From NCBI RefSeq assembly GCF_005144745.1, contig NZ_SWKK01000008.1, forward strand, positions 372,001-436,000: a DNA stretch of 64,000 nucleotides. Direction: 5' to 3'. The first letter of the stretch is position 1. Every line of letters starts with the position of its first letter. Below the pieces are notes generated by a model. The model worked only from the letters and a program-made list of their open reading frames with translations. It was not told the origin of the DNA and did no database searches. Of this stretch, positions 43,057 to 54,692 are shown piece after piece. The DNA comes from Flavobacterium sp. ASW18X. Lineage in GTDB: Bacteria; Bacteroidota; Bacteroidia; Flavobacteriales; Flavobacteriaceae. Position numbers and translations under genes: made by a program.

Positions 43057-44961
43057 ATGGGTTTGCAGAAAAAGGGTTTCCTGGCGATAGCTGGGTTGTT
43101 TTTTATGTTTGTATTTGTTGCTTCTTGTGAAGAAGAAATAGATACCATTGGTGAAGGTGTTGTTGCGGGTGAGCCATTTACAACAGGCAAGGTGAGTTTT
43201 GATGTTTTTGCCAAGAATAGAAAAATAACGGCAGTACAAACTAATAAACTTCCCGTATATCAAGCTGGTGTGTATAAAGACCCTTTGTTTGGGGAAAGAC
43301 AAGCGGTAATCACTTCTCAAGTGTCACTGTCTACTACAAACCCTACTTTTGGTACTGTTGTTCAAAGTTCTGAAGCCCTTACAGATTTATCTGGGAATAG
43401 AGATACTATTGCAGAAGCGGAAGAAGTTACCTCTGTTTATTTGTACTTGCCTTATTTGCAAGTTCCAGCATTAACAAATGACAGGGATGGTGATGGGGTG
43501 CCAGATGAATTGGATGAGGATCCAACGGACCCGAACAGTAATAGTGATGACGACGAAGTTTCGGATATTCAGGAACGTGCCAATGGCACAAATCCGTTGG
43601 ATAGTGATACGGACGGTGATGGTATCTTGGATGGGGTAGATGAGGACATCATCAGTAATAATTTTCAGAATGAGTATGCTTTGGATAGTATTTTCACCAA
43701 TGAATTTAAGACTTGGGAAAACAGCAAACAATTAGTTGGTAAGAAGTTTAACTTAAAGGTGGAACGTTCTAGCTTCTTTTTAAGAGATTTGGATCCTAAT
43801 GCCAATTTTGAAGAAGCACAACCGTACTATAGCAATACAGATATTACTTCTTTTGTAGAAGGGGCAGCTTTATTTGATGGAGAAGTGACTATAGATAATA
43901 AAGAGATTATAACTGCATTTGAAGACGATAATCCAGAAACTACAGAGGTAGATGAAAGTAAACAAATAGCTTCTCGTTTAAATCCAGGAGTTTACGTGGA
44001 GCTGGATAAGGATTTCTTTCAAACTAATATTATAGACAAAGAGGGGAGTTCAGAGCTTTCTAATCAGGCTAATTTTAGAGACTTTTTGCGTGGATTGCAC
44101 TTTACAGTAACGCCATCTAGTGATACAGAAGACATGTTGTTGCTTTTTGATATGACTCAAGCTAACATCACCATTAATTATGATTACCAAGATTACGATA
44201 CAGAATCAGAAACGGAAATTACCTCTAGTAGTAGTTATGTGATAAATTTTTTACAGAATGCTAACGGAATTATTTCTGGCAACGCGGTAAACACTTTTGT
44301 AGATCAGCCGTTAGAAGCAGATGTGGCTACACATTTAGATGCATCTGTAGAGAATGCAGAAAGATTGGTGCTTAAAGGTGGTTCCGGTGCTTTTTCTCAA
44401 ATTCGCTTATTTGGTAATCAGGTAGATGAGGCTACAGGAAAAGTGACTAATGGAGAGGAATTCATCAACCAGATAAAAGCTAATAATTGGATTATTAATG
44501 AGGCTAATTTGGTTTTTTATGTTGACCAAAACACGATAAATCAAAAGGGAGGCATCATAAATCCACCTCGTTTATATGTGTACAATTCTGTAACAAACCA
44601 GCCTATACATGATTTAACAGATGCTGCTACATCTCAATCTAATTTAGGAAGGTATCCAAATTATGATGGTGTTTTAGAGCAGGATGCTGTTGGGAACGGA
44701 ATAAAATATACGGTAAAGATTACAGACCATATAAATGATATAATCGTGAGAGACTCTGCAAATGTAGTATTGAATGTTGCATTAACTTCAGATTTATCAA
44801 TCACGGGGGTAAGAGAAGATATTGTAGAGGGTGAATCTGTAGATTTGCCTGTTATGTCTGCTATAAATCCATTAGGAACTATCCTATACGGCAGCAACGT
44901 TCCTGCGCAAGATGAAGCTAAAAAATTAAAGTTAGAAGTCTTTTATACTACAGCGAATTAA
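43057..44961 (+). CDS. DUF4270 lipoprotein with thrombospondin-type-3 calcium repeats
   Basis: The 634-residue product has a lipoprotein signal (lipid cysteine C24, VASC) followed by EEEID, a likely surface-export signal. The body is a DUF4270 protein ([50 protein letters not shown]). Between residues about 143 and 192 an acidic insert carries thrombospondin type 3-like repeats with DxDxDG loops ([33 protein letters not shown]), which normally bind calcium. The function of DUF4270 is unknown. It sits between the short GT5 protein and glmS, a typical neighbourhood in this family. Confidence 0.85.
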   Translation: MGLQKKGFLAIAGLFFMFVFVASCEEEIDTIGEGVVAGEPFTTGKVSFDVFAKNRKITAVQTNKLPVYQAGVYKDPLFGERQAVITSQVSLSTTNPTFGTVVQSSEALTDLSGNRDTIAEAEEVTSVYLYLPYLQVPALTNDRDGDGVPDELDEDPTDPNSNSDDDEVSDIQERANGTNPLDSDTDGDGILDGVDEDIISNNFQNEYALDSIFTNEFKTWENSKQLVGKKFNLKVERSSFFLRDLDPNANFEEAQPYYSNTDITSFVEGAALFDGEVTIDNKEIITAFEDDNPETTEVDESKQIASRLNPGVYVELDKDFFQTNIIDKEGSSELSNQANFRDFLRGLHFTVTPSSDTEDMLLLFDMTQANITINYDYQDYDTESETEITSSSSYVINFLQNANGIISGNAVNTFVDQPLEADVATHLDASVENAERLVLKGGSGAFSQIRLFGNQVDEATGKVTNGEEFINQIKANNWIINEANLVFYVDQNTINQKGGIINPPRLYVYNSVTNQPIHDLTDAATSQSNLGRYPNYDGVLEQDAVGNGIKYTVKITDHINDIIVRDSANVVLNVALTSDLSITGVREDIVEGESVDLPVMSAINPLGTILYGSNVPAQDEAKKLKLEVFYTTAN

Positions 44962-45036
44962 GTAAGGTTGGCATACCATTGCTCCGATTTTAGCGTTAAA
45001 TCATCTAAAAACACTAAGTAAACGCCTAAGGTGCAT

Positions 45037-45044
45037 TACTTTTG
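45037..45044 (+). promoter_or_regulatory. Promoter -7 box (TACTTTTG) of glmS
   Basis: TACTTTTG matches TAnnTTTG and lies 42 bases upstream of the glmS ATG at 45087. Confidence 0.5.
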
Positions 45045-45086
45045 GGGTGAAACACTAATCATTATATTAATTAACAGACTACAGTT

Positions 45087-46934
45087 ATGTGTGGAATTGT
45101 TGGGTATATTGGGCATAGAGAAGCCTATCCAATTATCATTAAAGGATTACAACGACTAGAATATAGAGGCTATGATAGTGCCGGGATTGTGCTTTATGAT
45201 GAAGCTGGAACTAAATTAGCTAAAACAAAAGGTAAAGTAGAGGATCTTAAGAAAAAGGCAGAAGATACTATTTCTACTACTGGTAAATTAGGTTTAGGGC
45301 ATACAAGATGGGCAACACATGGTGTCCCAAATGATACCAATTCTCACCCGCATTATTCTAATTCTGGCAATCTTTGCATCATTCATAATGGAATCATAGA
45401 GAACTATGAGTCTATCAAAAAAGAATTAATTAAAAGGGGATACACCTTTACATCTGATACAGACACTGAGGTTTTAGTAAATCTTATAGAGGAGGTTAAA
45501 AAAACGGAAGATGTAAAGCTTGGAAAAGCAGTACAGATTGCCCTTAATCAAGTGGTTGGTGCTTATGCTATTGCGGTCTTTGATGTAAATAAGCCAGATG
45601 AAATTGTTGTAGCTAAATTAGGAAGTCCTTTGGCCATTGGTATTGGCGAAAACGAATATTTCGTAGCTTCTGATGCAAGTCCATTTATAGAATATACTAA
45701 TAACGCTGTGTATTTAGAAGATGAGGAAATGGCTATTATTAGATTGGGCAAAGAAATTAAGCTAAGAAAAATTAAAGATGATGCAATTGCATATCCTAAT
45801 ATTCTAGAACTTCAATTAAATATAGAAGAAATAGAAAAAGGAGGTTACGACCATTTTATGCTTAAGGAAATTTATGAACAACCGAGAGCCATCCAAGATA
45901 CATACAGGGGTAGGCTTTTAGCGGACCAAGGCATAATAAGAATGGCTGGTATTGACCAGAATTTAGAGAAATTCCTGAAGGCTGATAGAATTATTATTGT
46001 TGCCTGTGGAACTTCTTGGCATGCTGGTTTGGTTGCAGAGTATATTTTTGAAGATTTGGCGCGTATACCAGTAGAGGTAGAGTATGCTTCAGAATTTAGA
46101 TATAGAAATCCTGTTATTACGGAGAAAGACGTGTTAATTGCTATTTCTCAATCTGGAGAAACCGCAGATACATTGGCGGCAATTAAAATGGCAAAAGAGC
46201 GTGGGGCTTTTGTATTTGGGGTGTGTAACGTGGTTGGTTCCTCAATCGCAAGGGAAACACACGCGGGTGCTTATACCCATGCAGGGCCAGAAATAGGAGT
46301 GGCATCTACTAAGGCGTTTACTACACAAATAACCATATTGTCTCTAATAGCCCTAAAATTAGCGAAAGAGAAAGGTGTAATGTCAGACTCTAAATTTCAT
46401 GAATATCTTACACAGTTAGAGAACGTTCCTGCAAAAGTTGAGCGTGCGCTAAAATCTAATGATGCTATTGAAGAAATTGCTGCAGTTTATAAGGATAGCC
46501 CAAATTGCCTGTATTTAGGACGGGGCTTTAATTTTCCAGTGGCTTTAGAGGGAGCTTTAAAGCTTAAAGAAATTAGTTATATACATGCAGAAGGCTACCC
46601 GGCAGCAGAAATGAAGCACGGTCCTATTGCTTTGATTGATGAACAAATGCCAGTAGTTGTAATTGCTACGAAGCAGGGGCATTATGAGAAAGTAGTAAGT
46701 AATATTCAGGAGATAAAATCTAGAAAAGGGAAGATAATAGCTGTTGTTTTTGAAGGAGATAAAGTAGTTAAAGAAATTGCAGACCACGTGATTGAAGTTC
46801 CGGAAACAGAGGAGTTCTTGTCGCCCCTGTTAACTACAATTCCATTACAATTGCTTTCTTATCATATTGCTTTAATGAGAGGTTGTAATGTGGATCAACC
46901 CAGAAACTTAGCAAAATCCGTTACGGTAGAGTAA
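45087..46934 (+). CDS. glmS: Glutamine--fructose-6-phosphate aminotransferase (isomerizing)
   Basis: The 615-residue enzyme makes glucosamine-6-phosphate, the first step to UDP-GlcNAc for peptidoglycan and LPS. The N-terminal glutaminase domain starts with the catalytic Cys2 (MCGIVGYIGHREAYPIIIKG) and has GLGHTRWATHG and HNGIIENY. Two SIS sugar-isomerase domains follow (CGTSWHAGLVAEY, ISQSGETADTLAA, AEMKHGPIALID), and the C-terminus ends DQPRNLAKSVTVE. The length is normal. It has its own promoter box and a strong terminator. Confidence 0.97.
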   Translation: MCGIVGYIGHREAYPIIIKGLQRLEYRGYDSAGIVLYDEAGTKLAKTKGKVEDLKKKAEDTISTTGKLGLGHTRWATHGVPNDTNSHPHYSNSGNLCIIHNGIIENYESIKKELIKRGYTFTSDTDTEVLVNLIEEVKKTEDVKLGKAVQIALNQVVGAYAIAVFDVNKPDEIVVAKLGSPLAIGIGENEYFVASDASPFIEYTNNAVYLEDEEMAIIRLGKEIKLRKIKDDAIAYPNILELQLNIEEIEKGGYDHFMLKEIYEQPRAIQDTYRGRLLADQGIIRMAGIDQNLEKFLKADRIIIVACGTSWHAGLVAEYIFEDLARIPVEVEYASEFRYRNPVITEKDVLIAISQSGETADTLAAIKMAKERGAFVFGVCNVVGSSIARETHAGAYTHAGPEIGVASTKAFTTQITILSLIALKLAKEKGVMSDSKFHEYLTQLENVPAKVERALKSNDAIEEIAAVYKDSPNCLYLGRGFNFPVALEGALKLKEISYIHAEGYPAAEMKHGPIALIDEQMPVVVIATKQGHYEKVVSNIQEIKSRKGKIIAVVFEGDKVVKEIADHVIEVPETEEFLSPLLTTIPLQLLSYHIALMRGCNVDQPRNLAKSVTVE

Positions 46935-46959
46935 TAAGGAATAAATGTTAAAATTATAG

Positions 46960-46985
46960 AGCCGCCAATTTTGGCGGCTTTTTTT
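46960..46985 (+). terminator. Rho-independent terminator of glmS
   Basis: Arms AGCCGCCA (46960-46967) and TGGCGGCT (46972-46979) with a 4-base loop are followed by a run of seven T. It lies 25 bases past the glmS stop. Confidence 0.88.
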
Positions 46986-47026
46986 ATGGATTTACCACTA
47001 TAACCTGTGAATATTTAGCAAATAAG

Positions 47027-47043
47027 TATTATGCATGCATAAT
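47027..47043. repeat. Copy 2 of the palindromic motif (TATTATGCATGCATAAT)
   Basis: ATTATGCATGCATAAT at 47028-47043 is a perfect 16-base palindrome, 93 bases upstream of the TonB receptor start. Fifteen bases (47027-47041) are identical to 12152-12166. A regulator site is possible but unproven. Confidence 0.4.
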
Positions 47044-47136
47044 TTTTTGGAATTTTCATTGTAGGGAAATCAAAAAAATGTATCTTCCATCCGATAAATT
47101 AACTTTTTATTAAAATTTAACTCAAATACTAGACGA

Positions 47137-49950
47137 ATGAGAAAAATCCTATTCGCATTAGCAATGCTCATTGGTGGGGTAGTGTCCGCACAGACTACTG
47201 TGACGGGTACTGTTGTAGACCAAAATAATGAGCCTGTTCCCGGAGCTAATATTGTTGTCGTAGGAAAAGCAGAAGGAGCTGTTACTGATTTTGACGGTAA
47301 CTTTACGTTGAATGCCTCTATTAATCCGCCATTTCAACTTAAAATTACCAGCGTTGGTTTTACTGATGCTACAACTCAAGTAACGCAAAACAACCAAAAC
47401 CTAACCATTACCATTAATGAGAGTTCTACTTTGTTAGACGAGATTGTAATTTCCGCATCTAGAACTCCAGAAAGAATTTTTGAATCCCCAGTATCTGTAG
47501 AACGGTTCGGATTAAAAGAAATTAAGAATACCACCGCAGAATCCTTTTATGGAGGCTTGCAAAATTTAAAAGGGGTAGATATCAATACGAATAGTTTAAC
47601 CTTTCAATCTGTAAACACAAGAGGTTTTGCCACGTTTGCAAATAACCGTTTTTTACAATTAGTAGATGGTATGGATAACACTGCACCAGGTTTAAACTTT
47701 GTATTAGGTAACCTTACAGGAATGTCAGAATTAGATGTTCAAAGTGTAGAGATATTACCAGGTGCATCATCCGCATTGTACGGAGCAGGTGCATTTAATG
47801 GTATCTTATTTATGAGAAGTAAGAATCCGTTCGATTTTCAAGGTATTAGTGCATACATAAAAACTGGGATTACCTCTCAGGAAGCAGCAGGTGATAATGA
47901 ATACTATGACATAGGTGTCCGTGCAGCACACGCGTTTAGTGATAAGGTGGCAGTAAAGGCTAACATCTCTTTTTTACAAGGAGAAGATTGGCATGCAAAC
48001 AATTATATCGATTTAAATAACCCGGGTGCTGACCGTTCAAACCCAGCCTATGATGGTTTAAATGTTTACGGTGACGAAGTTGGAGACACCTTTAACTTAG
48101 ATAGGATAGCAGATTTGCCTAGTGGCACTTTAGGCTCAGTATCTGTAACAAGAACTGGTTATGAAGAGCGTGATTTGGCCAACTATAACGCGCAAAGTGT
48201 TAAGTCCGATTTTGCAGTTCATTTTAGGCCTTGGGCAAATGACTTTGAAATTATTTTAAATAGCAGAATTGGTAGGGGTACTACAATCTATCAAGGAGCT
48301 AACAGATATTCTGTTGCAGGGTTTAAAATGCAGCAGCATAAAATAGAATTAAAAAATGATAACTTCTTTTTAAGAGGATACATTGTTTCTGAGAACTCGG
48401 GTGATGCATACGATACGCGTTTCGCTGCAATTAACATAAATAGAAGGTGGAAATCTGATGAAGATTGGTTTAGGCAATATCTGAATACCTTTATCGGAGC
48501 AAAATTAGGAATTGGTACCGGAGTGCAGTTGTCTGATGAGGTGGCGCATGCCGCGGCAAGAGCTGCTGCAGATACTGGTCGTTTAATTCCTGGTACTCCT
48601 GAGTTTCAAAGTGCTTTCAATGCGGTTACCAGTGACGGAGATTTAACCACTGGGGCTAAGTTTATAGATAATACTAAATTTCGCCATGTTAATGGTAACT
48701 ACAATTTTGCACATTTAATCAATGATTGGGCAGACATTCAGGTTGGTGGTTCATTTAGAGAGTATGAATTAAGTTCTAATGGAACTATTTTTACGGATTT
48801 CGATGGACCTATTACGTATAATGAATTTGGAGCTTATGCGCAATTGCAAAAGAAAATGGCAGACGAGCGTATTAAGTTAACCTTGTCTGCAAGGTATGAT
48901 AAGAACGAATTTTTTGACGGATTTTTATCGCCAAGAGCGGGTATATCAGCTACCTTAGGTGAAAATAGAAACCACAATATTAGAGCATCTATTCAACAAG
49001 GTTTCCGTAATCCAACAACACAGGATTTATTCATTGGCTTAGATGCGGGTAGAGCAATTTTAGTGGGTTCTGCTCCAGATAATTTAGATCGTGATGTAAG
49101 AACATACACGCTAGATCCAAATAACAGTGGGGCATTATTAACTGGTTCTCCAACGGTTACAATTTCTGGACGTTCGGCATACGAAAACTCTTTTACTGCA
49201 AGTTCTGTTCTGCGTTTTGCTGAAACTCAAAATCCTTTAGATTTAGAAATAGCAAATCCCGAAATTATTAAACCAGAAGAGATTACAGCCATAGAATTAG
49301 GTTATAGAACCCAATTGGGTAAATTTACCATTGATTTAAGTGGTTATTATAATAGCTATAAAAACTTCATATCCAATGTAAATACAGTGGTTCCTTTTTA
49401 TGGAGATGTAGCATTAACACAAACAATACCTGAAAGTATAGATTCAAATAAAACACCTTTAGCAATTGCGGCTATTGCAAATAATGATTGGCAAGTATAT
49501 CAAACCTATACAAACTCAGATGTAGATATTAATTCTTGGGGAGCTACTATCGGTGTTGATACTAAGATTTTTGGGAATTATGATTTAGGAGTAAATTATA
49601 CCTATGCAGATTTAGATTTTGATAAAGCTGCTAATCCAGATTTTAGAACAAACTTTAACACACCAGAACACAAGTTTAAAGCTTCTTTTGGAAATACAGA
49701 GTTGTTCAAAAACTTTGGATTTGGTATTAACTACAGATGGAGTGATTCTTTTTTCTGGGAAGCTAGTTTTGCTGACGGAGAGGTGCCTTCTTATTCTGTG
49801 TTAGATGCACAAATTAATTACAGTGTTCCTTCTATAAAATCTGTTTTTAAAGCAGGTGGTAGTAACATTTTAGGTGAAGAATATTTTACGGCTTTTGGTA
49901 GTGGTAACATAGGTTCTATTTTCTATGTTTCTTGGACCATAAACCCATAA
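47137..49950 (+). CDS. TonB-dependent receptor with carboxypeptidase-regulatory-like domain
   Basis: The 937-residue protein has a signal peptide (MRKILFALAMLIGGVVSAQ), a carboxypeptidase-regulatory-like domain (residues 20-95, VTGTVVDQNNEPVPGANIVV) and a TonB-box-like DEIVISASRT. The plug spans about 110-230 (NLKGVDINTNSLTFQSVNTR, LQLVDGMDNTAPGLNFVLGN, VEILPGASSALYGAGAFNGI), followed by the barrel. The final strand ends FYVSWTINP. There is no SusD gene next to it, so it is a solitary receptor. Its substrate is unknown. It is flanked by terminators on both sides, so it is transcribed alone. Confidence 0.9.
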   Translation: MRKILFALAMLIGGVVSAQTTVTGTVVDQNNEPVPGANIVVVGKAEGAVTDFDGNFTLNASINPPFQLKITSVGFTDATTQVTQNNQNLTITINESSTLLDEIVISASRTPERIFESPVSVERFGLKEIKNTTAESFYGGLQNLKGVDINTNSLTFQSVNTRGFATFANNRFLQLVDGMDNTAPGLNFVLGNLTGMSELDVQSVEILPGASSALYGAGAFNGILFMRSKNPFDFQGISAYIKTGITSQEAAGDNEYYDIGVRAAHAFSDKVAVKANISFLQGEDWHANNYIDLNNPGADRSNPAYDGLNVYGDEVGDTFNLDRIADLPSGTLGSVSVTRTGYEERDLANYNAQSVKSDFAVHFRPWANDFEIILNSRIGRGTTIYQGANRYSVAGFKMQQHKIELKNDNFFLRGYIVSENSGDAYDTRFAAININRRWKSDEDWFRQYLNTFIGAKLGIGTGVQLSDEVAHAAARAAADTGRLIPGTPEFQSAFNAVTSDGDLTTGAKFIDNTKFRHVNGNYNFAHLINDWADIQVGGSFREYELSSNGTIFTDFDGPITYNEFGAYAQLQKKMADERIKLTLSARYDKNEFFDGFLSPRAGISATLGENRNHNIRASIQQGFRNPTTQDLFIGLDAGRAILVGSAPDNLDRDVRTYTLDPNNSGALLTGSPTVTISGRSAYENSFTASSVLRFAETQNPLDLEIANPEIIKPEEITAIELGYRTQLGKFTIDLSGYYNSYKNFISNVNTVVPFYGDVALTQTIPESIDSNKTPLAIAAIANNDWQVYQTYTNSDVDINSWGATIGVDTKIFGNYDLGVNYTYADLDFDKAANPDFRTNFNTPEHKFKASFGNTELFKNFGFGINYRWSDSFFWEASFADGEVPSYSVLDAQINYSVPSIKSVFKAGGSNILGEEYFTAFGSGNIGSIFYVSWTINP

Positions 49951-49977
49951 TTATAATAACACTAACTAAATATTTAT

Positions 49978-50006
49978 AAGGGCATCTGTAATGATGCCCT
50001 TTTTTG
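49978..50006 (+). terminator. Rho-independent terminator of the TonB receptor gene
   Basis: Perfect 9-base arms AAGGGCATC (49978-49986) and GATGCCCTT (49993-50001), a 6-base loop and a T run to 50006 follow the receptor stop by 27 bases. Confidence 0.87.
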
Positions 50007-50052
50007 TTTGCAAAAAAGGAATTGGAAGTTTCTATATAAGAACGGAATACCA

Positions 50053-50060
50053 TATCTTTG
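50053..50060 (+). promoter_or_regulatory. Promoter -7 box (TATCTTTG) of atpDC
   Basis: TATCTTTG matches TAnnTTTG, 61 bases before the atpD ATG at 50122. TTTC at 50029-50032 is a weak -33 candidate at the right distance. Confidence 0.55.
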
Positions 50061-50109
50061 CGCCCGAAAAAAATACCGTTCTTCTTCATTAAGAAGATGA
50101 ATTAATTGA

Positions 50110-51630
<1,521 letters not shown>

Positions 51631-51688
51631 TATTTGGTTTAGATTATAGTGCTAACTAAAATAACGCCCAACTTTTAATATAATTAAG

Positions 51689-51967
51689 ATGTATTTAGAA
51701 ATAGTTTCTCCAGAAGCAACCTTATTTTCAGGTGACGTAACATCTGTTACTGTACCAGGTATAAATGGCGAGTTTCAAATGTTGGCAAATCACGCCCCTA
51801 TAGTTTCTCTATTGCAAGAAGGCGATGTTAAAATACAAGGGAATGTTGAGATTGTTAATGAGTTTAAGGATAAGTTCTTAAAAGGGAGTAATGGAGACAT
51901 GGTTTTGCCGATTAAAAGTGGAACTATTGAAATGAAGGATAATAAAGTGATTGTATTAGCAGATTAA
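51689..51967 (+). CDS. atpC: F1F0 ATP synthase subunit epsilon
   Basis: The 92-residue protein matches the N-terminal beta-sandwich of the epsilon subunit (MYLEIVSPEATLFSGDVTSV, VPGINGEFQMLANHAPIVSL, GTIEMKDNKVIVLAD). The usual C-terminal helical hairpin, which inhibits ATP hydrolysis in many bacteria, is missing, as is common in Bacteroidota. It lies 58 bases after atpD on the same strand and is followed by a terminator. Confidence 0.95.
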   Translation: MYLEIVSPEATLFSGDVTSVTVPGINGEFQMLANHAPIVSLLQEGDVKIQGNVEIVNEFKDKFLKGSNGDMVLPIKSGTIEMKDNKVIVLAD

Positions 51968-51988
51968 GGCTATATAATTCCTTAAAAT

Positions 51989-52021
51989 AAAAAAGCCCAA
52001 CTTTAATGGTTGGGCTTTTTT
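51989..52021. terminator. Bidirectional terminator after atpC
   Basis: Perfect 13-base arms AAAAAAGCCCAAC (51989-52001) and GTTGGGCTTTTTT (52009-52021) with a 7-base loop. It lies 21 bases past the atpC stop and reaches the stop codon of the convergent GNAT gene. Confidence 0.9.
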
Positions 52022-52547
52022 ATTTAAGCATAATCAAGGACCATTTTTTCCCATCTGCACTGTATCTTAATAGTTCTTTAAACCCAATAGTTTGATGAGC
52101 CTGCATAGAGCGCTTATTGGTACAATCTACTTCTGTAATAATGGATTCTATTGTTTCTGGGAGGTAGTGCTTCATTGCTTTATAAAGACCTCTAAACAAA
52201 CCTTGACCTCTGTGCGATTTAGCAATACAAATCTGCCCCATAGCCATGAAGTTTACAGGAATTTTGAGTTTTTCTATTTCCGCGAACATCGGTTTTAATA
52301 TAGGTATAGTATCTTTAAATGTGGGATGCATAGACAGTGCATAGCCTACAACCATATTCTTATCTTTTGCAATAGTGTGCGGATGTTTTTTATTTAGCAA
52401 TCTTAAAATATCAAAATCATGTTCCACAGTTACAAATCCCTGATGAATGACTTCTTCTGGAACCAAATTTTTGGCCAAATTTAATTGTTGCAGGGCTAAT
52501 ATTTGATGAAGTTCTTCATCGCTAGAAACTTTTGTATAGTGCACCAT
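52020..52547 (-). CDS. GNAT-family N-acetyltransferase
   Basis: The protein (175 residues from the ATG at 52547) has the GNAT core: a beta4 strand with KNMVVGYALSMHP and the acetyl-CoA loop MGQICIAKSHRGQGLFRGLY (the R/Q-x-x-G-x-G/A motif as RGQGLF), then IITEVDCTNKRSMQAHQTIG. The substrate is unknown. A longer frame begins at 52580, but its first 11 residues overlap the divergent bioF start, so the internal ATG is preferred. Confidence 0.82.
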   Translation of the reverse strand: MVHYTKVSSDEELHQILALQQLNLAKNLVPEEVIHQGFVTVEHDFDILRLLNKKHPHTIAKDKNMVVGYALSMHPTFKDTIPILKPMFAEIEKLKIPVNFMAMGQICIAKSHRGQGLFRGLYKAMKHYLPETIESIITEVDCTNKRSMQAHQTIGFKELLRYSADGKKWSLIMLK

Positions 52548-52574
52548 CAAACTAAAGATACTATTTTTACCTAA

Positions 52575-53702
52575 ATGCAAAATTTTCCCAAAAAGTTAAA
52601 AAACAGACTAGAAGAAAGAGCTAGAACCAATAGCCTGCGAAAGCTATCTGTACCAAATAGTTTGGTAGATTTCTCATCCAATGATTATTTAGGTTTCGGC
52701 AAAACTTCTGGGTTGGAAAGTTTACAACAAAAGAGTAATGGTGCTGGTGGTAGTAGGTTGCTATCTGGAAATCATGGGGGATATATCGCTTTAGAATCGT
52801 ATTTATCCTCACTGTTTAACCAAGAAGCTGGCCTAGTTTTTAATTCTGGTTATGACGCCAACTTAGGTTTTTTTGCTGCAGTACCACAAAAAGGCGATGT
52901 AGTGCTATATGATGCGCTTTCTCACGCTAGTATAAGAGATGGTATTTTGCTTAGTAATGCGCAAGCATTCAAGTTTCGCCATAACGATTTAAATCACCTA
53001 AAAGAACGTTTAGAGCATTTTAGGAAAGATAATTTGGCAGATGAAATATATGTGGTAACGGAGTCTGTCTTTTCTATGGACGGAGATAGTCCAGATTTAG
53101 TGTCCTTATGTGCTATTTGTAATAAATTTAATGCGCTAGTAATTGTGGATGAAGCACATGCAGTAGGTGTCTTTGGTTTAGGATTACTACAGCAATTAGG
53201 CATATCCAAAAAAGTATTTGCGCAAATTATCACTTTTGGTAAAGCTTTGGGGAGTCATGGTGCAGCTATTCTAGGAAGTAAGGATCTTAAAAGTTACTTA
53301 GTAAATTTTAGTAGAAGTCTTATATACACCACCGCATTATCCGAACATGCTACGAATGTTATTTTACAGAATTTTAAATATTTACGTTCAGCTAAAGGTG
53401 AAAATTGTAGAAAAAAATTACTACATAATATTGCATATTTTAAAACTAAGATGGCAGAATTAGAATTGACTAAAAAATTTATTACTAGCGATTCTGCCAT
53501 ACAAGCATTGGTGTTGGGTAACTTGGATAAAGCGAAAACAGCATCAGAAAATCTTAGAGTTGCAGGTTTTGATGTGCGTCCTATTTTAGCGCCTACAGTT
53601 CCTAAGGGAGCAGAACGTCTTCGTTTTTGTATCCATAGTTATAATAGTAAGGAGGAAATAAAGGCTATTTTTACAATAATCAAAAAAACAATAGATGACT
53701 AA
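52575..53702 (+). CDS. bioF: 8-amino-7-oxononanoate synthase
   Basis: The 375-residue PLP enzyme joins pimeloyl thioester and alanine in the first dedicated biotin ring step. Signatures are FSSNDYLGFG near the start, GAGGSRLLSGNHGGYIALE, VDEAHAVGVFG and the PLP lysine K223 in ITFGKALGSHGA. It is the first gene of the biotin operon. Its last eight bases overlap the DUF2007 gene that follows. The sequence TATTTTTA just before the ATG resembles a -7 box with one mismatch. Confidence 0.93.
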   Translation: MQNFPKKLKNRLEERARTNSLRKLSVPNSLVDFSSNDYLGFGKTSGLESLQQKSNGAGGSRLLSGNHGGYIALESYLSSLFNQEAGLVFNSGYDANLGFFAAVPQKGDVVLYDALSHASIRDGILLSNAQAFKFRHNDLNHLKERLEHFRKDNLADEIYVVTESVFSMDGDSPDLVSLCAICNKFNALVIVDEAHAVGVFGLGLLQQLGISKKVFAQIITFGKALGSHGAAILGSKDLKSYLVNFSRSLIYTTALSEHATNVILQNFKYLRSAKGENCRKKLLHNIAYFKTKMAELELTKKFITSDSAIQALVLGNLDKAKTASENLRVAGFDVRPILAPTVPKGAERLRFCIHSYNSKEEIKAIFTIIKKTIDD

Positions 53703-54081
53703 AGAGTTGGTGACTTTAGGGAGTTTTGAGTTTTTGTCCGATGTGCAGGTGATAAAAGGAAAATTGGAATCTGAAGGCATATCGGTTTTCCTTAAAGATG
53801 CAAATACCGTAGGTATTGAGCCATTCGCTTCTAATGCTATTGGGGGTATAAAATTACAAGTACATCCTGTAGATGAGGATAGAGCTAGAGCTATCTATGA
53901 TGAAGTTAGGACCTATGCCCAAGATACCAACGGTGAGTTTGTAAAATGTCCAAATTGTAAAAGGCAAAAATCAGAGGTTTACTATTCTAGAAACACCTTA
54001 CTTTACAAACTCTTTCCTTTTTTAGAACCTAAAAAGTACCGTTGTTTGCATTGTAAATTTATAAGAAGAGCGGAATCATGA
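53695..54081 (+). CDS. DUF2007-type signal-transducing-like protein with a zinc-ribbon tail
   Basis: The 128-residue protein has a DUF2007 (GlnB-like ferredoxin-fold) domain, with residues 5-75 reading SFEFLSDVQVIKGKLESEGI, VFLKDANTVGIEPFASNAIG and LQVHPVDEDRARAIYDEV. After it comes a zinc ribbon with C85, C88, C117 and C120 (CPNC and CLHC). No known step of biotin synthesis uses such a protein. It overlaps bioF by eight bases and bioD by four (ATGA), so it is translated with them. The function is unknown. Confidence 0.82.
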   Translation: MTKELVTLGSFEFLSDVQVIKGKLESEGISVFLKDANTVGIEPFASNAIGGIKLQVHPVDEDRARAIYDEVRTYAQDTNGEFVKCPNCKRQKSEVYYSRNTLLYKLFPFLEPKKYRCLHCKFIRRAES

Positions 54082-54692
54082 AGTTGTTTATTACTGGAAT
54101 TTCCACAGAAGTTGGTAAAACTGTTGTAGCTGGTATAGTTACCGAGGCATTGCAAGCAGATTATTGGAAACCAATACAGGCTGGAGATTTAGATAATTCT
54201 GATAGTCATAAAATTAAGAATTACATAACCAATACTAAAACCGTAATACATCCTAATAGTTATGCCCTGCAAACCCCAATGAGTCCACATGCTGCCGCGG
54301 CTATTGATGGGGTAGCTATAGATTTAAATAAAATTATAGAGCCAACAACAGATAATAATTTGGTAGTAGAAGGGGCAGGTGGATTGTTAGTGCCTTTGAA
54401 TGATAAGGACACCATTTTAGATTTAATACAGCCAGAATATAAGGTTATTGTGGTGTCTAGACATTATTTGGGAAGCATAAACCACACCCTATTAACTATA
54501 AATGCCTTACAAGAAAAGGGTTGCCAAGTAGGTGTTGTATTTAGTGGCAATGAACACCCTACAACAGAAAACATTATTCTAAAAAAAACAAAGGCAAAGT
54601 TTATCGGTAGAGTAAATGAAGAACCTGAATTTAATAAAGATGTGATTCTAAAATACGCAGTATCTTTTCAAAAGCAATTGGTTAACTGGTAA
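54078..54692 (+). CDS. bioD: Dethiobiotin synthetase
   Basis: The 204-residue ATP-dependent enzyme closes the ureido ring of dethiobiotin. It has the P-loop GISTEVGKT (7-15; the family usually reads GTDTxVGKT), YWKPIQAG for substrate contact and VVEGAGGLLVPL. The later KVIVVSRHYLGSINHTLLTI is also typical. It starts on an ATGA overlap with the DUF2007 gene, and its stop overlaps the next ATG (TAATG at 54690-54694). Confidence 0.93.
   Translation: MKLFITGISTEVGKTVVAGIVTEALQADYWKPIQAGDLDNSDSHKIKNYITNTKTVIHPNSYALQTPMSPHAAAAIDGVAIDLNKIIEPTTDNNLVVEGAGGLLVPLNDKDTILDLIQPEYKVIVVSRHYLGSINHTLLTINALQEKGCQVGVVFSGNEHPTTENIILKKTKAKFIGRVNEEPEFNKDVILKYAVSFQKQLVNW

Noticed and set aside
42907-43320. Small minus-strand frames at the glgA-like / DUF4270 junction
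   Set aside because: They are antisense to two genes in good frames, with no promoter or family match.
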